DNA from: Zantedeschia hybrid cultivar
Taxonomy: Eukaryota > Streptophyta > Magnoliopsida > Alismatales > Araceae
NCBI GenBank assembly: GCA_030544215.1
Contig: JARZZO010000002.1
Location: forward strand, 25,853,395-25,917,394
Length of the DNA: 64,000 nt
Direction: 5' to 3'
Both the position numbers and the translations under genes were made by a program. Shown piece by piece: positions 55,641 to 64,000 of the stretch (its first letter is position 1; every line of letters begins with the position of its first letter). Under the pieces are notes generated by a model. It did no database searches and had not been told where the DNA came from. It saw nothing but the letters and a program-made list of their open reading frames with translations.

Positions 55641-57684
55641 TTATTGAATTTCTTTTTCTTTGTAATTACAGTGCAGTAATGTTAAAAAAATAACTTTTTT
55701 AAAAAAAAATCTTGAAACTCCTTAACCGATCCGATCCGACCGTACATCTTTTTTTGGCTCGTCTGATCCAAGATCGAATTGTACAATCAGGTCGGACGTC
55801 ATGGGAGTTCAAAAAAGTTAACCTTGCTGCACCGACAGGTGGCATAATTGCCTCCGGCGGTGCAACAATATCTTATCTTGCAAACAATTACAAGTATATT
55901 TGTCTCTTATCCGTATTTGCATCTGATCTAACCGAATATGGATACATATTTTCATTCGTTTTAAATATGGATACGAACATGGTCATTCTAAAATATCCTT
56001 ATGTATAATTTTAAAAGATCCGTATTTTAATATAAATTATTCATATGTATGTAATCGTTATAAAACAAGGAAAATCATATGGCTAACATGATTGTTGTTC
56101 TTGAAAATTTGATCACGCATTAAAAAATTTATCTTTTTAAGGTCAATTTTTCTTTTTTATGAACTTTTACTATATAGGATTTATATACGTATTCGTTTAT
56201 TACAAATATAAATATTAATTCTACGATCCTATGATTATTCATATTCACATATAAAACATGAAAATAAATATAGATATGCATATATCCTGTCCGTATTTAC
56301 TCCGTTTATATCCCTAAAAAGCATTTACTCGGGCTGGGCTGGGCTGAGCTTGAGCCAGCTCAAACACGAATATGGGCCGTGTCGGGCTGGCCAAACCTCG
56401 GCACTTGCCAGAAACTGCAGCCCTGTGGCTAACAGCACGGGAGCCCAGCAAAAATAAAGAGATAAAGCATAAAGTTTAAGTAGGTTTGGCATTCAAACTA
56501 TATGATAGCTCAAATCATGTGAAGGTATGATCTGTTGATTGCAGCTATGCCACTGTAACAAGTATCATTACTCTTTGCCAAAAGCATCAGCTCAAAGGCC
56601 CCTCGACCCACTTCTCTACTCAAATCTTGTACTGCTGACATATACTTCATATTCGGAAGGTATCTTAAATTTTAGAATAATAGAAAGAATTTTCTCCGGC
56701 ACCGGTAGAGTTATTCAACTGGAGGGGGGAGGGGCCTAAGAGAAGGGGGGTGTCAACAACTCAGGACAGGGTTTCGACACCCCAGGTGAAACCAGAAACG
56801 GGACGTGTATGGTGTCGACACATTAGCTATCTCAATATACCTTGAATCATCCTTAAAAAGATCCCTTAATAAGTTGTTTAGGAACACTTTTATCTTTTAC
56901 ATGGTCTTGCACTAAAAAAATATTCTATTTAAAATTTTATCCTAATTTCTAAAACTCCTACAAATCCTCTTTTAACATGTTTGGCAATGTTAATATAATT
57001 TTCAAAAAAAGTGTAACCTTGTTGGCCATGCCCAACATTCCCCAATTCATCTCCAAAAACCGTCGTCTGCACCTTCTCAATCCGTTATCTGCTGGGGCTT
57101 TTCATTGTGATGGGTGGAGAGAAGTCTTGGCATTAGGACCTATGCATGTGTTATTGGATTTGGCAAAGACACACTGCAAAGAGGGGACTGAGGGGTGGAT
57201 GGGGCAGGAGAGGAAGAAGAGGAGAAGTGGTTGGAACGTAGGAGAAGAGGTGCATGAGGCCAACCCATGACGTGGACGGTTTCCTCTCTTAAAATTAAAA
57301 TAAGGTAAAAGGTGCTCTTCTCTTTGGAAAGTTTTGCGAAGAGTTAAACCACTTCCTAAAAGATAGGAAAGTTGGTACCAAACGGGGTTTAGTGGTCATT
57401 TGTTCCTCAAAATAAAATTTGAAAAAAAAAACACTCAGAAAACCTAACCAAACACCCCAAAAGAAAGACTTATTACGGAGGGTTCAGGAACTTTTAAGAG
57501 ATTGCAGAGGTTTATAAAAAAGATTAAAAGATTATAGATATCAAGAAGTAAAAATACTTAAATTTTATAGGGTATGATTTTAAAAGCAGACCCAAGTCTC
57601 CACGATTTAATTTCACCGTGTCTCACGATAATAAACATTGTAGACAACCATTGAACAACCTACAAGGCAAAAATAGAAAGAGTA

Positions 57685-58004
57685 ACACTTTCTGCAAATG
57701 CCCCCTGTGATGTGTCACGGGGCACTGCACCAAATATAAAAGAAAAAATCATTTTTTAAAAAACTTTTAGGTCGGGTGCTATATTTTCACCTATATGTAC
57801 AGGCTGATCTCCGAGATCAAAGGACCTAAACTAAAAAATTGAGTCTCAATAAATAACGAAAAAATATCCTTAGTGAATCGAGCCTCATTAATTTCTTAGA
57901 ATTTTATATCATCCAATCAAAGAACAGCTTATACGCACAGGTAGATAAGTAATATCTAACCTTAAAAGAGTTTTAAAAAAAAAATTATTTGTCGGGGGTA
58001 TTGC
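57685..58004. mobile_element. MITE, copy B equivalent of 18381-18696
   Basis: Same ends and core as in copy A, with a few substitutions. Confidence 0.5.
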
Positions 58005-58407
58005 AATAAAGATTACTCAAACAGACATCAATGGGCCCGATCTTAGCTGACTTAACTTAGCCCAATCCAATCTAAATTTTTTGAGCCAACTAAGGGTTAA
58101 GGCTTGGCTACTTTAAATGTGGAAAGACTTGCAGCAATGCAAATTCATATGTATTACAATGCCTGCGAAGCAGTAAGTCTTTTTTGGTTCTGGAAAAAGC
58201 TTGTCAAACCAGAGGATCATCTTGGTTCGGCTATGTATTGTCTAATCAAAAGATTGAACGATTAAAAGAAATCAAAGAAAAAGAGAATCGTGGGAGCATG
58301 TGATCCAACCAGTGTAACGCTGTTGGACTACTGGCACCCATGGTTGTTCGGCAGCTGGCCTCTGTTCTAATTTCTAATTAATAGGAGAAGAGAACATGAT
58401 TATGCCA

Positions 58408-58755
58408 GGAGTAACATTTGCTGTACTGATCTCAGTGGAGTGGGTTAATTTTTTATTTAGAATTTTTTTTCTAAGTTGGCTCCGAAGTGTCTTACATGTC
58501 TATCAAGCCAATCTCTGGTCGGACGATCTAAAAAAATATGAAAAAATAAAAATTGTTATTGGGCTCAACCTATTAAAGGTATTTTTACTGTTCATTGGGG
58601 CTTGATTTTGATTTTTCAGATTTTTTCGGTGGAGATCGACCTGTACAGAGGTATAGGGCACCTCGGCGCTGATCTTTAAAAAAATGTAAAAATAAAAGAA
58701 ATTACGTCACTGTACTGAACCTCAGTGCAGCACTGGGGGTCAATACTGCAATTTG
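58408..58755. mobile_element. MITE, copy B equivalent of 19098-19445
   Basis: Nearly identical to copy A; one clear substitution (CACCTCGGCG for CACCTCTGCG). Confidence 0.6.
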
Positions 58756-61700
58756 TTGCTTTTAGCCAGCAGTGGCACTTACTGGACTATGTCAAACTTT
58801 GATCGATGATCTTTCCCCCTTGATGTTTAAGATGACCTGGTGTTGAGGATTCTCTTCCTTGAAAGGTAACAACTGCACTTAAATTTTTCTTATAATCACA
58901 AAAACAACTGCTCTCACAAAAGCCACAATGATTTATATTTTCAAAAGTCATACGGCAGGAGATAATTCTTTCATTTTATAATCAGCAAAATTCCATGATT
59001 TTTAAGGTCAGAAAGCATTTTGTTAGAGTGCTTGTAAAATGTATGAAAATAAAATAAGAGAATACCCAGACCTTCTGAATTTGGTTTACAATGACTTTTT
59101 CCTAAAAATGAAAACAAACGAATAGGCTTCTGCATGGGCGGGCAAAGACCTGACAGAATTTTATTTGGTTTTTTAGTGTTTAGTTCCTCTAAACTATTTA
59201 TTTTAGGAAAAACTCCATGTAAATCCTACATTTAGTGAAAGCTCCTTATAATCTCATTTTTATTTGGAAAACACCCTCAAAAATTCAAACAAATCTGTGA
59301 ACATTTTGAAATATTTTGAAAAACTCCCTCAAAAGGAATCATTTTCAGAAAAAAAAAAGTTAAACTACAAGGCAGTTTCTACTAAATATAGAGGTTATAA
59401 GAAGTTTTCCCAAATTAAGTAGATTAGAGGGACTAAAAACTAAATCTAATTTTATTTTACATTTTTTTACATTGAACTAAATATTTGAGAATCTCATAAA
59501 CTGAAACATTTTTTTAGTTTGTACTATTTTACATTGGAATAAACAATGATATAATATTACTTTGAAATCGCATATATATTTTACACGGCGAAATGACACG
59601 GCTACCTCTTGGTTGTTTTCCTTTCTGTTATTTTCCTTTTTTTGATAAGAACTTTGCATTCAGGTTGGATTTTAAAATCTTTATCCTCTGTAACTGATGT
59701 GCAACCACCATTGGGCGGTGTCCCCCTCCAGATTTTTAATAAAGTTTAACCCGGGGATGTTAAATTCAGGTTTAATATTAAGTATTCCTCTAATATTAAA
59801 AGAGGTGAAATGATATAAATGGGGTAGCAACAGCTTATTTCTAACGTTTAAGCATTCGTTAAATCGTACTTGCTTGCACTCTAAGGAGTATGTCCTTTTT
59901 TTATGTTTATAAGGTAAGTTTTCCTATAAAAAGGTCGCAAGTTTTCATTTGAGTAAACATGGGAAACAAAGCTCTAGCTTCAACCTTCTGAGTCTCTCTT
60001 GCTTCCGTGATCCCTCATTTGGCTCCGAATGATGAGTTTAGCTCCAATTCTAGTGATAAATTTAAAAAAAAAAAATTAAATTTATTTATTTTAAAATCAA
60101 GAATTTTATTTTCACTTCACTTTTTGAAATATCAAACATACACTAAAAAGTATAAAATGCAAACTCAGCCGATTTCGAGTCAAATTGGGCAATTCAACTT
60201 AGAATCAACTATGGGAGAATCGGCCATTTTCCCTCCAATTTAGTGAGAATCGACCGGAATCGACTAAGATCAGAATCAACCGATCTTAGCCGGTTCTTAG
60301 TGATAAGATCTCAACTGATTCCGGTCGATCTGATCCGGATCAGATCGAGATCGCCAGGATCCGGTCCGGACCCGACCTGGTCCGAAATTCTATGCTAAGA
60401 AGACTCCCTTGTTCCAGTACTGGGCGGAATGTAGCAGCAGATCTGAAGGGACCATCAGGGATGATCGGCCACCATCTGCCCTCCCACAAATTCTTAGCTC
60501 CTCTTCATACTAGAAATCTCTATGGCAGCCATGGAACAGCCAATGTGTGTTCATATGGGCAGCAAGAAGGTAACAACTGTGGAGGTGCAAGGACAGAAGT
60601 AGAGAGGAATTTTCTTAGCGGCGTTAATAATGTCACCAAGGGAGAACGTTGGAGAGGACATGTTGGGTTTTCTGCCTTTAATGATCGTATTCCAACAAAG
60701 CCGGATTATGTAAATTAAGAAGCCGTTTGACACACAACTTATGGTCCAGCCATTTACTTATCTCTGCTTGAATGAAACGTGATAAGACCTCAGAGTAACA
60801 CATGCAGTAATTTGACCGACCTTTTGTGTTCAAAATTAATCTTGGGCCCTGGGCCTAACCGGGCCCAAAGTTAATCTCAGGCAGGATCAAACTGGACTGT
60901 GCTGTATTAGGGTTCCAGGGACTGGACTTACTAGCGTAAGACTTGTTACAATGCTGGCCAACAACAATCTGTTCAGCTTAAAGATTCAAGGAGGTTGATC
61001 TAACGGATAAAAATTCGAAAAAAAATGAGACATAAAGGATCATCCACTTTTTTAAAAATTTGGTAACCATCTATGGCCCCCTTAGAGTTGCAACCCCCAC
61101 CTTGCATGGGTTTAAAAAAAAAAAAAAACAAACTGTCCGATCAGCTGTTGGCCCACAATGCACACATTGCATCAAGTATCACTCTAGTAAGTCCGGTCCT
61201 TGAAATTCTAAAATAGTAAGGGCATGTTTGGCAAAACTTCCACTTGAAAGTCACTTTTGACTTTAGCTTCTAATGTAAAATGACTTGAGAGAGAGAGATT
61301 ATATTTAATTTTGATTTGTTAGAAAAATCAACTCTTTCATAACAACCTCAACTTTTATCTAAGCTTGGAATCTTTACCTTGTATCTTTTGGTTGGGAGTC
61401 AAAACACAAGTAAAATACTATATAAAATGGCTTCCAAGATCTAGGTGTTTTCACAAAAAATAACTAAATAGAAGCGCAAAAGTGCTTTCAAATAGAAGTT
61501 ATGCCAAACACGGCCTAAGTCTAGTCCAATCTGACCTGAGATTGATTTTGGGCCCAGTTTAGCGGACCATAGGCCCAAGATTAGCTTTGAACGATCAAGA
61601 GTTTTATTTGTTGTAATGCTTGCATTGTAGCATCAACTTTGATCGGACAATTGCTATTGTGTCAAGTGTCTCTTTTTGTTTTTGTTTTTTTTTTCCAAAA

Positions 61701-62195
61701 ATCCAAGGGAAGGGGGAAACCCTAAGGAAGTCATCTGATCGAATGGTTCAAAAATTCTAAAAAAATAAAAGATAGATATCATTTTATATATATATATATA
61801 TTTTTTAATCCGTCCAATATGTAATGGATTAAGATTGATTCCCTCCCTCTAGGTTTTTAAAAAATATATATATATATACTTACTACAGTAGCCATCCGTT
61901 CAAAATTGATTAGATGCCTGCATGTTTGCATTGCACGAAGTAAAACTCATTTATTAGTTACTGCACTGCAGCAAGTATGGCTCTACTGTGTTTTTTCTTT
62001 TTACGGGTTTTAACCATGTCATTGATGGGATTGGTCTAGCCTGGTCTATTAACACTCTGACAAAAGAAAAATAACCCAGTTGATAGGGGACGGGAAGTAG
62101 GATTAGTGGGAAGAGTGATGCTTGTTGCACCGCTATTGGTTCAAAAAATATGTTTTAGATTGAGCCCCTCAATTCTATTTTTCCATCAGGAGAGT
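58756..62195. other. Intergenic DNA of copy B without recognised genes
   Basis: Equivalent to 19446-22900. Includes the shortened (AT)n at about 61784-61801 and the GATCCGG-rich repeat at 60140-60377. Confidence 0.6.
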
Positions 62196-62199
62196 TCAC

Positions 62200-63175
62200 A
62201 TGGGGCTATCTCCCCATTAAATGCATCTCAACGTCGTCCGCAATTAAATGCATATGAGGGGAGGGGTTGGATTCAAAGAAATATAAAAAAATTTACCCAC
62301 TCTTAAGGGTACGATGCTCTAGAAAGTAATCCAAAGCATCTAGTTCTAAAAATTTCTATGAAGCATCCAAATGTTGTCCAGAGCATCATGGACAACGTCT
62401 AGATGCTATGGAGAAGTTTTCAAAGTATAGTTTTACTTGTTGGATTGCAGCAAATTGACATGGAATGGGCCTCTTAGTCCCATTCTGTCATCTAGAGCGC
62501 GCATATGGAGTTGCCCCCCTGCATAAATGCATCATGACGTCAATCAAAAAATAAAAATAAAAAAATATGCCCACGGACTATGCTCCTCAAGCGCATCGTA
62601 AGGCACTAAAGAGCATCCTACCGTTCTCCAACATATTAGGGTGGTCTCTAGTGCATGAGTCTTCGGTGCATGAGTGCATTGGACTCATGCACTGGAGACC
62701 TGATGGGCTCGGGAGTACCAGGATGCTCTCAAACGCCTCAAGATGCGTCCTAAAGTGCTCGACGGCATCTTGGCGCTCTCGAGCGCATCAAGTCACTCTC
62801 CGGTGCATGAGTAGAATGTACACTCACATGCTACAGAACGTCCTAATGCACTCGAGAGCGCCAGGATGTTGTCGAGTGCCTCAGGATATTTGAGATCACA
62901 TACTAGCGGGGGGAAAAAAATTAGACTGATGTCAGGACGCATTTATGGAGAAGACAACCTCATGTGCGCACTCCAAATGACAGAATGAGGATGAGAGACC
63001 CATTCTACGTCAACTTGTTGTAGTACTCTTTCAAAATATCATACTCTCAAGAGCATGATTAATCAAACTCTAAAGAACACAATCCATGTTCTCGAAAAAG
63101 CAATTTGGCAGGCAAGTTTTTTACTTTTTTCTTTTAAATCCAACCCTCTTATACACGCTGACGTGCATATGACGT
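62200..63175. mobile_element. Fold-back element with long inverted repeats, copy B
   Basis: Same structure as 22905-23885. A small deletion near 62887 (CAGGATATTTGAG against CAGGATGCGTTTGAG) and scattered substitutions separate the two. Confidence 0.65.
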
Positions 63176-63592
63176 CAATGTTTAAAATCAAAAATTCGAG
63201 ATCAGGTTGGATTCTTACTTATCCTAGTTTTTCTGACTTAGGTGAACCGACTCATGGGTTACTAATAAGCCAATTTAATCATATTTTTTTAATATATGTG
63301 AGCATCGAATCGGACTGATCAATTCAACCAAGAATCCTACTAATCCGATCTTGATCCGATGATTTCCTGATTGGATCATCAAATTTTAAAACAATGATGT
63401 TATGACGCTTTTAACGGGGAGAAAGCTCTGATGTGGGTTCTTTAGGTGACAAAGTGGTAGTGGGATAGGAAGGTTCAATCTAGCGCAAATTTTTTGCATA
63501 AGCAGCAATGCAACAACATTACTCTTAGTAAGAAAGTATTACTCTCAGTGAGAATTCATCCTCTCCCAGCAGGCTAGTGAATGAAAGAAGAG

Positions 63593-63908
63593 TAAACTTG
63601 CTGCACTAAGGGTTAATGACGTGGGTGGGTTAAAGTTGTTTTAACTTTTTAAAATTTTTTACGTCGGTCCTGAGATATCTTATACGTCTGTACAAACTAA
63701 TCTCCGATTGGATGATCTATAAAATATGAAAAATCAAAATTGTTATTAAGTTCGACCATTAAAGATTTCTTACTATTTGTTGAAATTCATTTTTTATTTT
63801 TTAAATTTTTAGATTATTTGATCATATATATAAGATACCTTGGGGTGGACCTACAAAATTTTAAAAAAAAAATATCCCACGGCACTAACCCTTAGTACGG
63901 CACTGAGA
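63593..63908. mobile_element. MITE, copy B equivalent of 24303-24615
   Basis: Same CTGCACTAAGGGTTAATG-type end and palindromic core. Confidence 0.7.
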
Positions 63909-64000
63909 CAAATAACCATATTATACAAGACGCAAATTCTCCAATTATTATAAAAACATTAAATGATCAGACTTTTGTCACCAACAACAAAATATCAGTG

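Larger units (their letters stand above)
53029..64000. repeat. Large segmental duplication, copy B (continues beyond window)
   Basis: Matches 13415-24710. It begins in the middle of the hAT-like element and contains counterparts of the U2 gene, three MITEs and the fold-back element. Differences are few: near 58380-58700 only one or two bases in about 300 differ. The window ends at the base equivalent to 24710, about 80 bp before the COMT stop. Confidence 0.97.

Overview
This is plant nuclear DNA. It holds plant Ty1/copia and Ty3/gypsy (Tat-type) LTR retrotransposons, a plant LINE relic, MITEs, a plant-type U2 snRNA gene with upstream sequence element (USE), TATA and 3' box, and an interrupted lignin-type O-methyltransferase gene with GT-AG introns. 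The GC-rich exons of that gene hint at a monocot or early-diverging angiosperm, but I cannot name a species. No intact host protein-coding gene is visible.

Layout. 1-4623: a minus-strand LTR element without visible coding capacity (non-coding interior, primer-binding site, 1.6-kb LTR). It sits in a decayed plus-strand copia element (4624-9372), which also carries a related LTR fragment in the opposite orientation. 9400-12570: mostly unrecognised AT-rich DNA with a LINE 3' relic. 12570-13557: a hAT-like element with a MITE nested in it. 13415-24710: an 11.3-kb segment with a U2 snRNA gene, several MITEs, a 1-kb fold-back element and a copia RNase H relic. It recurs almost unchanged at 53029-64000 and runs off the window. 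24792-25988: a COMT-type O-methyltransferase pseudogene on the minus strand, cut in exon 1 by a copia LTR.

26068-44155: an 18-kb Tat-lineage gypsy element. It encodes gag-protease, then pol in the -1 frame, then two antisense spliced genes: a 7-exon plant mobile domain (PMD) gene and a 2-exon DUF7745-like gene. Its 5' LTR is missing and its 3' LTR is complete. The 550 bp that flank it on the left (COMT intron/exon 2 plus copia LTR start) are repeated on its right. 44627-53028: a minus-strand copia element lacking its 5' LTR, with a 2.7-kb solo LTR of a third family inserted in its pol (5-bp duplication CGCCT).

The most striking signal is a dispersed dyad, CGTC-N10-GACG. I found 29 copies, all with exactly 10 nt between half-sites and no conservation of those 10 nt. 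Seventeen are in the Tat element, only in its leader, its LTR, and the promoter and first-intron regions of its antisense genes. Twelve are in the first half of the unrelated-looking solo LTR. None lies in coding exons. It looks like a shared binding-site system, or a family of hairpins, used by two element families.
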